Of a stretch of DNA of 64,000 bases, positions 30,483 to 40,149 are shown one piece after another. Source of the stretch: Roseovarius sp. (GTDB lineage: Bacteria; Pseudomonadota; Alphaproteobacteria; Rhodobacterales; Rhodobacteraceae); contig JARGOC010000006.1 of NCBI GenBank assembly GCA_029212365.1, forward strand, positions 62,001 to 126,000, read 5' to 3'. The position numbers and the translations under genes were made by a program. Positions within the stretch are counted from its first letter, which is position 1. Each line of letters opens with the position of its first letter. The notes beneath the pieces are model-generated. The model saw only the letters and a program-made list of their open reading frames with translations, made no database searches and was not told the DNA's origin.

Positions 30483-31373
30483 ATGATTGAGAAACGCCAA
30501 CAAAACCCGGTTTTGGCGGCCCTTTTGACCCTTGCCGCCTCGGCCTTTGCCGCCGGAACCACCTTGCTGGCCAAGGCGCTGGGCACCGGCGTTCTGGGGC
30601 CGCAAATGCACGCGATGCAAATCAGCCATGGGCGGTTTTTGTTTGCTCTGTTGGGCATTGGGCTGGCCACGGCAGTGCTGCGGCCCAAATTTACGCAAAC
30701 GCACCTGAAGCTGCATATCGCCCGTTCGGCACTGGGCTGGGGTGGGGTCAGCCTGATGTTTGCAGCGGCGGCCTTTATCCCACTGTCAGACGCCACGGCG
30801 ATCAGCTTTTTGAACCCGGTGTTCGGGATGATGCTGGCCATTCCACTGCTGGGCGAAAAAGTAGGCCCCGTGCGTTGGAGCGCGGCTGGCATCGCCCTGA
30901 TTGGTGCATTGGTGCTGACCCGCCCCGGCACCGGTATGATTGAGCTTGGGGTCATTCTGGCGTTGGGATCTGCTGTGTTGTTGGGCAGTGAATTGATTGC
31001 CATCAAATTGCTGTCTGGCCGCGAAGGGCCGATGCAAATCCTGCTGATCAACAATATGATCGGGTTGCTGATTGCCAGCTGTGCGGTGGTGTTTGTCTGG
31101 CAGCCTCCAAACCTGCACCAATGGATGGCGCTGGCGGGTATCGGGTTTCTGATGGCCGGTACACAGGCGTGTTTCGTCAACGCGTTGGCCCGCGCTGATG
31201 CCAGCTTTGTGGCGCCGTTCTTTTATGCCGCGCTGGTATTTGCTGCCATTTATGATGGGGCAATATTTGGTGTTATCCCCGATGCGGTGTCGATCCTTGG
31301 CGCGGGCATCATCTTGGCGGGGGCCGGTCTGTTGGCCTGGCGTGAAGGGCGATCGCGCAAGGCGCGTATGTGA
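30483..31373 (+). CDS. DMT-superfamily EamA-type transporter
   Basis: The 296-residue inner-membrane protein has ten predicted TM helices in two EamA repeats (residues about 12-145 and 160-290; second repeat GVILALGSAVLLGSELIAIK). EamA proteins often export amino acids or metabolites. The following PLP enzyme gene in the same direction suggests, weakly, a sulfur amino acid related substrate. Confidence 0.85.
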   Translation: MIEKRQQNPVLAALLTLAASAFAAGTTLLAKALGTGVLGPQMHAMQISHGRFLFALLGIGLATAVLRPKFTQTHLKLHIARSALGWGGVSLMFAAAAFIPLSDATAISFLNPVFGMMLAIPLLGEKVGPVRWSAAGIALIGALVLTRPGTGMIELGVILALGSAVLLGSELIAIKLLSGREGPMQILLINNMIGLLIASCAVVFVWQPPNLHQWMALAGIGFLMAGTQACFVNALARADASFVAPFFYAALVFAAIYDGAIFGVIPDAVSILGAGIILAGAGLLAWREGRSRKARM

Positions 31374-31441
31374 TCGGCACTTGTCATTGCAAAAAGCACA
31401 GCTAGGGTTGTGATCAACCCCAATTTTCTGAGGATCGAGCA

Positions 31442-32611
31442 ATGCCCAACCGTTCCAATCGTGCGCTTTCACCTGCCACCAAACTGGCACAGGCCTTGCG
31501 GTATCTGGAGGCCGAAACAGGTGCCATTGTCCCGCCAATTCAGCCCACTGCCACCTATGCGCGCGATGGCGAATATAACGAACGCAAATCCTACATTTAT
31601 CGGCGCGACAGCAACCAGACCACCGAGCACGCCGAGGCGATTATTGCCGATCTGGAAGGGGCCAAAGATGCCTTGCTTTTTGCATCGGGCATGTCGGCCT
31701 GCACCGCAGTGATCGAACATCTGCCCGCCCATGCCCATGTGGTGGTGCCCGAGGTGATGTATCACGGCGTGTTGGACCAGTTCACAACCTTTGCCGCCAA
31801 GGACCGGCTAGAGGTCAGCTATTATGCACCCGCTGATCTGGATGATATGGCCAGCAAACTGCGCAAAGGTGAAACTGCGCTGGTCTGGACCGAAAGCCCG
31901 AACAACCCCAACTGGGATGTAACCGATATTGCCGCAGCGGCCGAGATCGCCCATGCCGCAGGTGCCAAGCTGTTCACCGATTGCACTGGCACGCCGCCCT
32001 GTGCCACCCGTGCGCTTGATTTTGGGGCGGATATCTCGTTTCACTCGGCCACAAAATATCTCAACGGGCATTCTGATGTGACTGCCGGAGTTTTATCCGT
32101 GCGGGACACAGGTGCTTATTGGGATCAGATCGCCCATGTGCGCAAAATGCAGGGCACGGTGTTGAACACTTTTGATGCGTATCTGTTGGTCCGTGGCATG
32201 CGCACATTGGTGCTGCGCTATGAGCGGGCAACCGAAAATGCACTGGCCGTGGCGCACCATCTTGAAGGGCATCCAGGGGTTGAGGCCGTGATGTACCCCG
32301 GCCTGCCATCCCATCCCGGTCACGAGATTGCCAAACGCCAGACCGGCGGGGCCTATGGCGGGATGTTGTCGATCATCGTGAAAGGGTCTGAACAAACCGC
32401 AATTGACGTGGCACGGTTTTGCGAAGTCTTTTATCCCGCCACCTCATTGGGTGGGGTGGAAAGCCTGATCGAGCATCGCAAAACCGTATCGGGCGACGGT
32501 TTTCCAGTGCATCCGTGCCTGTTGCGGTTGTCAATTGGGATCGAGGATGCCGGTGATCTGATCGCCGATCTGGATCAGGCGCTTGAGCGGGCAGGGGCAG
32601 TGGTGGGGTGA
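31442..32611 (+). CDS. Cys/Met metabolism PLP-dependent enzyme (trans-sulfuration family)
   Basis: The 389-residue fold-type I PLP enzyme has SFHSATKYLNGHSDVTAG with the PLP Lys, SGMSACTAVIEHL for the cofactor phosphate and EVMYHG. The C-terminal motif VSLGGVES-like appears as TSLGGVESLIEH. Members act as cystathionine gamma-synthase, beta-lyase or methionine gamma-lyase; the exact reaction cannot be fixed from sequence. It follows the EamA gene by 68 bases. Confidence 0.82.
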   Translation: MPNRSNRALSPATKLAQALRYLEAETGAIVPPIQPTATYARDGEYNERKSYIYRRDSNQTTEHAEAIIADLEGAKDALLFASGMSACTAVIEHLPAHAHVVVPEVMYHGVLDQFTTFAAKDRLEVSYYAPADLDDMASKLRKGETALVWTESPNNPNWDVTDIAAAAEIAHAAGAKLFTDCTGTPPCATRALDFGADISFHSATKYLNGHSDVTAGVLSVRDTGAYWDQIAHVRKMQGTVLNTFDAYLLVRGMRTLVLRYERATENALAVAHHLEGHPGVEAVMYPGLPSHPGHEIAKRQTGGAYGGMLSIIVKGSEQTAIDVARFCEVFYPATSLGGVESLIEHRKTVSGDGFPVHPCLLRLSIGIEDAGDLIADLDQALERAGAVVG

Positions 32612-32637
32612 TACCAACCACAGCGACCTCAGTAACT

Positions 32638-33615
32638 TTATTGGCAAATAGGCAGTACCCGTGGCGTCTGTTTTGGCAGGGAGCGCCTCCATTTATTGAT
32701 GATCGGTTGGAGGCTGCGTTTTGGCCAAAATTTGGGGGCGCCGATTGCCTCCAGACATGCCGCGTTCCAATATAGGCCCGAGCGCGCCAGGGACTTGCCA
32801 CTCTTCACGGCTTTTGCAATGGGGTTTATATCTTTGGCTTCAGGATAGATAAAAAGCGTCGTCGGTTGCCCCTCTGTCAGCGCGAGAATTTCCTCGGAAT
32901 TGGACTGAGACCAGGTTGTGCACCCATTGCTGCGCCCGGCGGTGTAATCCACCAATTTTCCATAGGGAACATAGCCTTCTTCGTCGGCATGCGGGCTTGA
33001 CGGCTTTTTGAAGCGGCACTGCCATTTTAGAAAAACAGCCTGGTGACCACCAATGGCCCGTTCTCTGGCATTGCTGGTGTCGCCTTCGCCATTGAACAAC
33101 AAAAATGTGCGATAAAACGGAACTTTCTTGCCCGACTGGCGGTGATAGCCTTTGAAAGATGTTCGTGATTCTGCCGTCACATAGGACCCGCCCATGGTTA
33201 GCTTTGAGCCTTCTGCATTGCTGAAGTTTTTCGCGCATTGCCGACCGTTTGAGAAATTCGCCTTTTGCAATTTTCGCCCGTTTCCATACCCTGACGAAAT
33301 CGCACGAAACGTCTTTTTCTTCTCGCATATAACATAAAACCGGCGTCCAGGTTTGCCGTCCGACAGGCTCGGGCGGGTTGCGTCCATGGCCAGATAGCAG
33401 GGGTTTCTAACTGCCCCCTGACTATACTTCCGTTGATAAAGCTCACGCGCGCGTTCCAGAACCACCGGGGCGATCTGGCCGTTGCCAAGACCGACATGCT
33501 TTTGCAGCCAGGCCGGAATGTCAGATGATTGCGCCGAGGGTTGGGCCGGCATTGAAACCAAAAAGGCGATGGCAATCACCACAGCCATGTAGGGACGTAA
33601 TAGCTTTAACAGCAT
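32638..33615 (-). CDS. Secreted murein L,D-transpeptidase-like protein (YkuD_2 type)
   Basis: The 325-residue protein has an N-terminal signal peptide (about 1-30, ending PAQPSAQS). The second half has NARERAIGGHQA and GRSNGCTTW, which resemble the His and the catalytic Cys of the PF13645-type L,D-transpeptidase domain. It would act on peptidoglycan in the periplasm, or be a relative with another task. A C-terminal basic tail of about 40 residues is unusual. Single gene, converging on the PLP enzyme gene. Confidence 0.6.
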   Translation of the reverse strand: MLLKLLRPYMAVVIAIAFLVSMPAQPSAQSSDIPAWLQKHVGLGNGQIAPVVLERARELYQRKYSQGAVRNPCYLAMDATRPSLSDGKPGRRFYVICEKKKTFRAISSGYGNGRKLQKANFSNGRQCAKNFSNAEGSKLTMGGSYVTAESRTSFKGYHRQSGKKVPFYRTFLLFNGEGDTSNARERAIGGHQAVFLKWQCRFKKPSSPHADEEGYVPYGKLVDYTAGRSNGCTTWSQSNSEEILALTEGQPTTLFIYPEAKDINPIAKAVKSGKSLARSGLYWNAACLEAIGAPKFWPKRSLQPIINKWRRSLPKQTPRVLPICQ

Positions 33616-33769
33616 CGATCAATTCTCCCGCCTGACAATCCTCAGAAGGGATCATATCACAAATTATGCGGCATATTCGATATGTTGCCGCTGAGAACCT
33701 GGATGACGCAACGATCCGCTTGCACGTCCTCCCCTGAATTTGTCAATCTGGGGCTATGAGGACACAGCT

Positions 33770-34162
33770 ATGCCCCTTGTAATTCTTCTGCCCATGGTCT
33801 TCTTCGGCATTGCCGGGATAGCCGTTCTGTTGCACCTGCTGGGCTTGTCGCGCCCCGCGTTGCTGGGCAATCAGGCCGAGGCCCGCGCGGCCTGGCTGGA
33901 TGAATTTGGCGAAGATACACCAACTCGGGTGATCCTGAGCCATGATCACCGCGCCGCACTGATTGAGACACCGCTTGGCAACGGAATTGTCTGGCCTATG
34001 GGGGCTGATACCACTGCACGCTATTTGACGGGTGCGCAGATCACCCGCACAGCCACTGGCCTTCGCATTGATCTGCCTGATTACACTGCACCACGCATTC
34101 ACCTGACGCTGGACGCCGCAGAGGCCGATCTCTGGCCCACATTATTGAAGGACCCCGCATGA
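33770..34162 (+). CDS. Small membrane-anchored protein of unknown function
   Basis: The 130-residue protein has one N-terminal TM helix (residues 2-24, LVILLPMVFFGIAGIAVLLH) and a soluble ~100-residue domain without recognised motifs. The ATG at 33770 follows TGAGGACA; an in-frame start 30 bases upstream adds a non-conserved-looking extension. ATGA overlap with the sterol desaturase gene suggests a functional pair. Confidence 0.6.
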   Translation: MPLVILLPMVFFGIAGIAVLLHLLGLSRPALLGNQAEARAAWLDEFGEDTPTRVILSHDHRAALIETPLGNGIVWPMGADTTARYLTGAQITRTATGLRIDLPDYTAPRIHLTLDAAEADLWPTLLKDPA

Positions 34163-35091
34163 CCGATATGCTCAGATATCCCGAGGTTACGCAGCTGGCT
34201 GTGCCCTTCTTTATCGCCGCAATTCTGATCGAGCTGGTGTGGATCGTCATCAAAGGCAAAGGCGGGCGGTATGAGACCCGAGATGCGCTCACAAGCCTGA
34301 TCATGGGGGCCGGTAATGTGGCCTCGTCCATTTTGCTGGGCTTTATCGCCTATGGGTTTTTTATGCTGCTCTGGCGGATCACACCGCTGGATCTGGGGGC
34401 ATCTGTCGGAGTGATCGTGCTCTGCTTTGTGCTGGATGATCTGCGCTATTACTGGGTGCACCGGTTTGGGCACCGTATCCGCTGGGTCTGGGCCAGCCAT
34501 GTGAACCATCATTCCTCACAGCACTACAATCTGACCACCGCATTGCGCCAAACCTGGACAGGCACCTTTACCTTTATGATGATCATTCGCGCTCCGCTAA
34601 TCGTGCTGGGGTTTCATCCGGCAATGGTGCTGTTTTGCGGCGGGCTGAACCTGATCTACCAATTCTGGATCCATACCGAAGCCATTGGCCGGATGCCCAA
34701 ATGGTTTGAGGCGGTGATGAACACGCCGTCGCACCACCGTGTGCACCATGGCCGCAATGCGCGCTATCTCGATGCAAACTATGCAGGGGTTTTCATTATC
34801 TGGGACAAGATGTTTGGCACCTACGTGCCCGAACTGGACAGCGAAAAACCCGATTACGGCCTGGTGCACAATTTGGGAACGTTCAATCCGGTCCGTGTGG
34901 CGTTTCACGAATGGGTGGGCATCTGGCGCGATGTGCGTCAACCTGGGCTGTCATGGCGTGATCGCTGGATGTATTGCGTCATGCCGCCAGGATGGAGCCA
35001 CAATGGCAGCCGTGACACATCAGAAGGCATCAAGCGCAAACATCTGGTGCAACATCCCGAGGATGCCGGCACACCGGGATTTGAGCAATAG
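34159..35091 (+). CDS. Sterol desaturase / fatty acid hydroxylase family protein
   Basis: The 310-residue membrane di-iron enzyme has the three histidine boxes: HRFGHR, HVNHHSSQHYN and HRVHHGRN (about residues 100-200), between four TM helices. Likely hydroxylates or desaturates a lipid; the substrate is unknown. Coupled to the preceding small membrane protein. Confidence 0.88.
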   Translation: MTDMLRYPEVTQLAVPFFIAAILIELVWIVIKGKGGRYETRDALTSLIMGAGNVASSILLGFIAYGFFMLLWRITPLDLGASVGVIVLCFVLDDLRYYWVHRFGHRIRWVWASHVNHHSSQHYNLTTALRQTWTGTFTFMMIIRAPLIVLGFHPAMVLFCGGLNLIYQFWIHTEAIGRMPKWFEAVMNTPSHHRVHHGRNARYLDANYAGVFIIWDKMFGTYVPELDSEKPDYGLVHNLGTFNPVRVAFHEWVGIWRDVRQPGLSWRDRWMYCVMPPGWSHNGSRDTSEGIKRKHLVQHPEDAGTPGFEQ

Positions 35092-35130
35092 AGCAAAACT
35101 GCAGCAAAGGGTTTACCCGAAATGCCCTCA

Positions 35131-35181
35131 TCCATCTTCTTGCCGAAAATATCCCGGGGAGTTTGAGGGGCAGCGCCCCTC
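35131..35181. repeat. Dispersed Roseobacter-type box plus hairpin, copy 1
   Basis: The box CATCTTCTTGCCGAAAATAT (35133-35152) and the following CCC lie before a perfect hairpin GAGGGGC-AGC-GCCCCTC (35165-35181). A second copy of the box with a different hairpin is at about 53.26 kb. This copy lies between converging genes, where it may serve as a terminator. Confidence 0.5.
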
Positions 35182-35283
35182 ATTCCAAACCAATCAAGCG
35201 TGGCGCAGCCACTCAATTGGATGACGTCAGTTCATGAAAAGGGGCCGGTGCTTCCAACTACCCCTTCCCACGCTCGCTTGGCA

Positions 35284-38200
35284 TCAGGCCACACCCCAGC
35301 CGCCACCGCCTGGCGTTTCCATTCCAAACACGGCCCCAATGGGCAAATTAATCTCGTCATTGCCGGCCATCTCGCGCCGTGTGCCATCGGGGAATTCAGC
35401 CCAGTTCAACCCGCATTTCCCAACGCCTCCGCCGTCCACACCAAAGGGCGGCACAATCCGGTGAGAACACAGCGTCGTCACTGTTACCGGTGCCAGGAAT
35501 GTCATGCGCCGGTGCACCCCTGCGCCCCCGCGCCATTTGCCCTCCCCGCCCGAGCCATCACGGATACCAAAGGCATCCAGCCGTACCGGAAACCGCTTTT
35601 CCAACACCTCAGGATCGGTCATGCGTGTGTTGGTCATATGGCTTTGCACGCCATCACAGCCGTCAAACCCCGGCCCGGCACCGGTGCCGCCGGCGATTGT
35701 CTCGTAGTTCTGGAACGTGTCATTGCCCCAGACAAAATTGTTCATTGTGGCTTGCGATCCGGCGATCACATGCAAAGCGCCGTAGAGGGCATTGCAGGTG
35801 GCTTGGCTGACTTCTGTGTTGCCTGCAATCACCGCTGCTGGATACACCGGGCGCAGCATGGAGCCTTCGGGCACGATGATTTTCAGCGGTTTAAGACAGC
35901 CCTGATTAAGCGGGATATCCGCGCCGACCATGGTGCGGAACACATACAGCACAACCGCATCACAAATCGAGCGTGGCGCATTATAGTTGCCTGCATTCTG
36001 CGGCGAGGTACCGGTGAAATCAATTGTCGCCGTGCGGTTGGCCTTATCAACAGTGACCTTCACCTGAATGGTTGCGCCGATGTCCATCGGATAGCTGAAG
36101 TCCCCATCTTTCAGCCGGTCAATCACCCGGCGCACGCTTTCTTCGGCGTTGTCCTGCACATGGCCCATATAGGCGCGCACTACGTCAATGCCGTAGTTAT
36201 CGACCACTTTCAGCAGTTCCTGCCGCCCGGTTTCATTGGCGGCAACCTGCGCCTTTAGATCGGCCATGTTCTGGGGGATGTTGCGACATGGGTATCGGCA
36301 AGAGGCCAGCGTGGCTTCGGCCACCCCCTCCAGCAATGTGCCCTGATCCACCAGCTTCACGTTGTCGATCAGCACACCTTCCTCGTCGATATGGGTGCTG
36401 TCGGGGGGTGCACTGCCTGGTGTGCGCCCCCCAATATCAGCGTGATGGCCGCGGCTGCCCAACCAGAAGGCGGGTGTGTCATCCACAAACACCGGCGTAA
36501 TCACCGTGACATCCGGCAGATGCGTGCCGCCGTTGTAGGGCGAGTTCAGCATATAGGCATCACCCGGCTTCACATCCGGGTTCAACTGCATGATGGTTTT
36601 AACCGAATCCGACATTGAGCCGAGATGCACCGGCACATGCGGGGCGTTGGCGACCAGATCACCGCGATCATCAAAAATCGCGCATGAAAAATCCAACCGT
36701 TCCTTGATGTTCACCGACCACGAGGTGTTGGCCAGTGTCGCGCCCATCTGATCGGCGACAGACATGAACAGGTTGTTGAACACCTCCAGTAGCACCGGGT
36801 CAGCCTTGGTGCCTGCCGCGTGTTCACGGGATTTGGCCGTGATGCGTTCCAAAATGAGGTTGCCCATGGCATCCAAGGACGCAGCCCATCCTGGCTCAAT
36901 CACATTGGTGCCGGTGGGCTCAGTGATCACAGCAGGGCCAGACACCTGGGCCTTGGGGTCCAGGTTGGCGCGCTCATACAAGGGGACGTCCTGCCAGCCA
37001 TTTTCGGTGTGCATCGGGATATGTGCGTGGGCCTGGCCATTGCCGGTGTTCAGCTCTGGCGCCGGTGTTTGGCCGGTTTGGCCGATGGCCTCGACACTCA
37101 GCATTTCAAACAGGACGCGGCGTTCGGGGCTGTGAAAGCCAAAGCGCTGCCGGTGGGCGACTTCAAAGGCGGCCAACATGTGTGGCGCGTCTCCATAGGG
37201 CACCTCAAGCGCCTGATGCGAGCCATCATAGCGCAGGTGCGCACGCTGCACTGCGGTGATATCCGTGATGCCCTGTCCGGCCACTTCGGCGCGGGCATCG
37301 GCAGTGATGGCCTCAAGCACGGCACTGGCAGCTGCGATATCTTGCAACGGGGCATCATGTTGCACTTCGCGCATGGCGCGCACTTCGGCCAGACCCATGC
37401 CATAGGCGCTGAGCACCCCGGCATGGGGATGGATCAGCACGCGGGTCATGCCCAAGGCGTCGGCCACCAGACAGGCATGTTGCCCACCCGCGCCGCCAAA
37501 ACTTTGTAAGGTATAGCGCGTGACATCATGGCCGCGCTGGACGCTGATTTTCTTGATTGCATTGGCCATATTGTCGACAGCGATGCGCAGGAAACCGGCG
37601 GCCATTTCTTCGGGCGCGCGGGGCGCTTCGCCTGTCTCTTGCGTGACAGTCTCAGAAAGGGCGGCGAATTTTTCGCGCACCACATCTGCATCCAGCGGTT
37701 CATTTCCCTCAGGGCCAAACACCGGCGGAAAGTGATCCGGGTTCAATTTGCCCAGCATGACGTTGCAATCGGTGACGCTCAGCGGCCCGCCGCGTCGATA
37801 ACATGCGGGACCGGGATCCGCGCCAGCACTTTCGGGCCCAACCTGAAAGCGGCCATCCTCAAACTTGCAGATGCTGCCACCCCCGGCGGCCACCGTGTGA
37901 ATATCCATCATCGGGGCGCGCATCCGCACGCCCGCCACTTCGGTTTCAAAACTGCGCTCATAATCCCCGGCATAGTGGCTGACGTCGGTGGAGGTGCCCC
38001 CCATATCAAAGCCGATCAGACGGTTGTGGCCTGCGGCCTCGCCGGTTTTGACCATACCAACGATGCCACCCGCCGGGCCGGACAGAATAGCATCTTTGCC
38101 CTGAAACAACTGTGCATCGGTCAACCCGCCAGAGGATTGCATGAACAACAGCGCCTCGCAGGCCCGGCCCAGATCCAAAGCCCCAGCCACCTGATCCACA

Positions 38201-38859
38201 TAGCGCCGCAGGATGGGCGATAAATAGGCATCCACCACAGTGGTATCGCCGCGCCCCACCAGCTTGGCCAGCCGAGAAACCTCGGCAGAGGTGGACACCT
38301 GCGTATATCCAATCTCATGGGCCAGCTTGGCAACCTGACCCTCGTGAACCGGGTTGAGATAGGCGTGAAGCCCCGCAATCGCCACGGCGCGGATGCCGGC
38401 ATCATATGCATCTTGCAGCGTGGTGCGCGCGGCATTGATATCCAGCGCAGTCAGCACCGCACCATCACCGTCCAGCCGTTCATCCATTTCACCCACGGTT
38501 TCGTACAAAAGATCAGGCCGCTTGATTTCAAGGTCAAACAGGCGCGGCCGGGTTTGATAGCCGATTTGCAGTAAATCCCGGAAGCCTTTGGTGATCATCA
38601 ACAACACCCGCTCGCCCTTGCGCTCCAGCAGGGCGTTGGTGGCGACGGTGGTGCCCATCTTCACGGCCTTGATGGAGGCGTCGGGAAACGCGCCATTCTC
38701 GCCCATCAGATCACGGATGCCCTGCACCGCGGCGTCAGTATAGCGTTCTGGGTTTTCTGACAGCAGCTTGTGCGTGTGCACAGTATCCTCTGGGTCAAGC
38801 GCCACAATATCTGTAAATGTACCACCCCGGTCGATCCAGAATTCCCATCGTCCGCCCAT
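35284..38859 (-). CDS. Fused 5-oxoprolinase / hydantoinase A-B family protein
   Basis: The 1191-residue ATP-dependent hydrolase of cyclic amides is probably 5-oxoprolinase (oxoproline to glutamate). The HyuA half (about 1-680) has DRGGTFTDIVA, the ATPase motif GFDMGGTSTDVSHY and SFGGAGGQHA. The HyuB half (about 695-1190) has MGATLANTSWSVNIKER and LNSPYNGGTHLPDVT. Size fits the fused oxoprolinase form. No other hydantoin pathway gene is nearby, so the substrate is not certain. Confidence 0.88.
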   Translation of the reverse strand: MGGRWEFWIDRGGTFTDIVALDPEDTVHTHKLLSENPERYTDAAVQGIRDLMGENGAFPDASIKAVKMGTTVATNALLERKGERVLLMITKGFRDLLQIGYQTRPRLFDLEIKRPDLLYETVGEMDERLDGDGAVLTALDINAARTTLQDAYDAGIRAVAIAGLHAYLNPVHEGQVAKLAHEIGYTQVSTSAEVSRLAKLVGRGDTTVVDAYLSPILRRYVDQVAGALDLGRACEALLFMQSSGGLTDAQLFQGKDAILSGPAGGIVGMVKTGEAAGHNRLIGFDMGGTSTDVSHYAGDYERSFETEVAGVRMRAPMMDIHTVAAGGGSICKFEDGRFQVGPESAGADPGPACYRRGGPLSVTDCNVMLGKLNPDHFPPVFGPEGNEPLDADVVREKFAALSETVTQETGEAPRAPEEMAAGFLRIAVDNMANAIKKISVQRGHDVTRYTLQSFGGAGGQHACLVADALGMTRVLIHPHAGVLSAYGMGLAEVRAMREVQHDAPLQDIAAASAVLEAITADARAEVAGQGITDITAVQRAHLRYDGSHQALEVPYGDAPHMLAAFEVAHRQRFGFHSPERRVLFEMLSVEAIGQTGQTPAPELNTGNGQAHAHIPMHTENGWQDVPLYERANLDPKAQVSGPAVITEPTGTNVIEPGWAASLDAMGNLILERITAKSREHAAGTKADPVLLEVFNNLFMSVADQMGATLANTSWSVNIKERLDFSCAIFDDRGDLVANAPHVPVHLGSMSDSVKTIMQLNPDVKPGDAYMLNSPYNGGTHLPDVTVITPVFVDDTPAFWLGSRGHHADIGGRTPGSAPPDSTHIDEEGVLIDNVKLVDQGTLLEGVAEATLASCRYPCRNIPQNMADLKAQVAANETGRQELLKVVDNYGIDVVRAYMGHVQDNAEESVRRVIDRLKDGDFSYPMDIGATIQVKVTVDKANRTATIDFTGTSPQNAGNYNAPRSICDAVVLYVFRTMVGADIPLNQGCLKPLKIIVPEGSMLRPVYPAAVIAGNTEVSQATCNALYGALHVIAGSQATMNNFVWGNDTFQNYETIAGGTGAGPGFDGCDGVQSHMTNTRMTDPEVLEKRFPVRLDAFGIRDGSGGEGKWRGGAGVHRRMTFLAPVTVTTLCSHRIVPPFGVDGGGVGKCGLNWAEFPDGTRREMAGNDEINLPIGAVFGMETPGGGGWGVA

Positions 38860-38988
38860 GTCGCCCTCGCCCTGTTGATTGCGCTTACGTTTGGCATCGG
38901 GGGCAGGAATGTCAACGTACGAGACACCATTGATCTTGCCCTAGGGATTGGCTCATATGTGCCAATCAGATTTAAAAGGATTTCCAAC

Positions 38989-39408
38989 ATGGACCTGCGC
39001 CAGATCACGCCAAACTATGCGGTATCCCCGCAGATATTGCCCCAAGACATGGCTGAAATAGCCGCTGCGGGGTTCAAATCAGTCATGTGCAACCGCCCTG
39101 ATGGCGAAGATGCCGACCAGCCCGAATTCGCCAGCATTGCAGACGCAGCGGCTGCGGCCGGGGTGCAGGTGCGTTGGGTGCCGATCTCTGGTCGTGGGGC
39201 CAGCCAGGATGACCTGGACCAGTTTGGTGCGGCCCTGAATGAAATGCCGCAACCCTTGTTGGCGTATTGTCGCACGGGTACGCGCTGTACGATGCTATGG
39301 TCCATGACCCAGCATGGCACTTTGTCGGATGCGGATATTCTGCAAGCTACATCTGAGGCGGGCTATGATATGTCCGGGCTTTTGCAGCAGCTCTCCGCGC
39401 GCGGATGA
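38989..39408 (+). CDS. TIGR01244-family phosphatase/sulfurtransferase-like protein
   Basis: The 139-residue protein begins MDLRQITPNYAVSPQI, typical of the family once named beta-lactamase-hydrolase-like. The loop YCRTGTRC corresponds to the C-x5-R active site of protein-phosphatase-like folds (about residues 93-100). The ATG at 38989 follows AAAAGGA. Its role is unclear; relatives occur with sulfide or detoxification genes. ATGA overlap with the following gene. Confidence 0.78.
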   Translation: MDLRQITPNYAVSPQILPQDMAEIAAAGFKSVMCNRPDGEDADQPEFASIADAAAAAGVQVRWVPISGRGASQDDLDQFGAALNEMPQPLLAYCRTGTRCTMLWSMTQHGTLSDADILQATSEAGYDMSGLLQQLSARG

Positions 39409-40127
39409 GTGATTGGATCGCTCTGGGGTGCACGCCGTCGGGGTATGTCGGCTATGTGCTGAGCGAGGGCGGAGGGCTCACTCAGGCCTCGGGCGCAGAT
39501 GCGCAAGAGGTGTTAACCGCGCTCAACCTGCCTGACGCTTTGATTATGCGTATCGGTGAGGGTGATGCATCATCTGTACCCTGTGCTGTATTGCCGGGGG
39601 CGGGGGAGGTTCTGCCCGCGCTCAGCCAGGTGCAACCGGCGGATATCATCAGCGGTTGGGTGCGCCTGTGGATCGCCGGATATCTGGAGCAGCACCCCGA
39701 TTGGGATGGTATTGTCTGTGCGTTGCACGGCGATGTCACCCATTGGCTGCATGTCAGTGCCGGTGAGGTGGTCAGCTGTCAAAGCAGCCTGACGCAGAGG
39801 TTATTTGCAGCGCTGAACATGGCGCTGGCCACACCGGATGACCACGCCATCGCCGACAGTCTAAGCCGCCCCGAACGGCTGGCCACGCAATTACGCGCCG
39901 CCGAAGTTAGTGGGGATGGTGCGTGTGCGCTGGGCCATCTGATTGGTGCTGAACTGGCTGCCACCCGCGCCTATTGGCTGGGCCAGCAGGTGGTTGTCAT
40001 CGGTGAGGGCCCTATGGCGGCGGCCTATGGGACGGCTTTGCAAGGGCAGGGCGTGCCAATTGAGCTGGCGGCGGCGAACGATGTTCTGGCCCATGGGTTG
40101 GCGGTATTGGGCAAGGTGGTTTGCTGA
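39405..40127 (+). CDS. 2-dehydro-3-deoxygalactonokinase (DgoK)-like protein, degenerate N-terminus
   Basis: The 240-residue protein matches DgoK in its middle and C-terminal parts (FSAEMRGLL-like region absent; IGAELAATRAYW, VVVIGEGPMAAAYGTAL). Family members have about 300 residues and an N-terminal phosphate loop of the type DWGTS; here the equivalent reads DWIALGCTPSGY. It may be a divergent or inactive kinase. No DgoA aldolase lies next to it. Coupled to the TIGR01244 gene by overlap. Confidence 0.65.
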   Translation: MSDWIALGCTPSGYVGYVLSEGGGLTQASGADAQEVLTALNLPDALIMRIGEGDASSVPCAVLPGAGEVLPALSQVQPADIISGWVRLWIAGYLEQHPDWDGIVCALHGDVTHWLHVSAGEVVSCQSSLTQRLFAALNMALATPDDHAIADSLSRPERLATQLRAAEVSGDGACALGHLIGAELAATRAYWLGQQVVVIGEGPMAAAYGTALQGQGVPIELAAANDVLAHGLAVLGKVVC

Positions 40128-40149
40128 TGTTGCGGTGCCGCAAGACGTT

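Noticed and set aside
35200..36258. Long open frame (352 codons) on the plus strand
   Set aside because: It lies antisense to the conserved oxoprolinase gene, has no ribosome site and no recognisable domain; such frames are expected opposite GC-rich genes.
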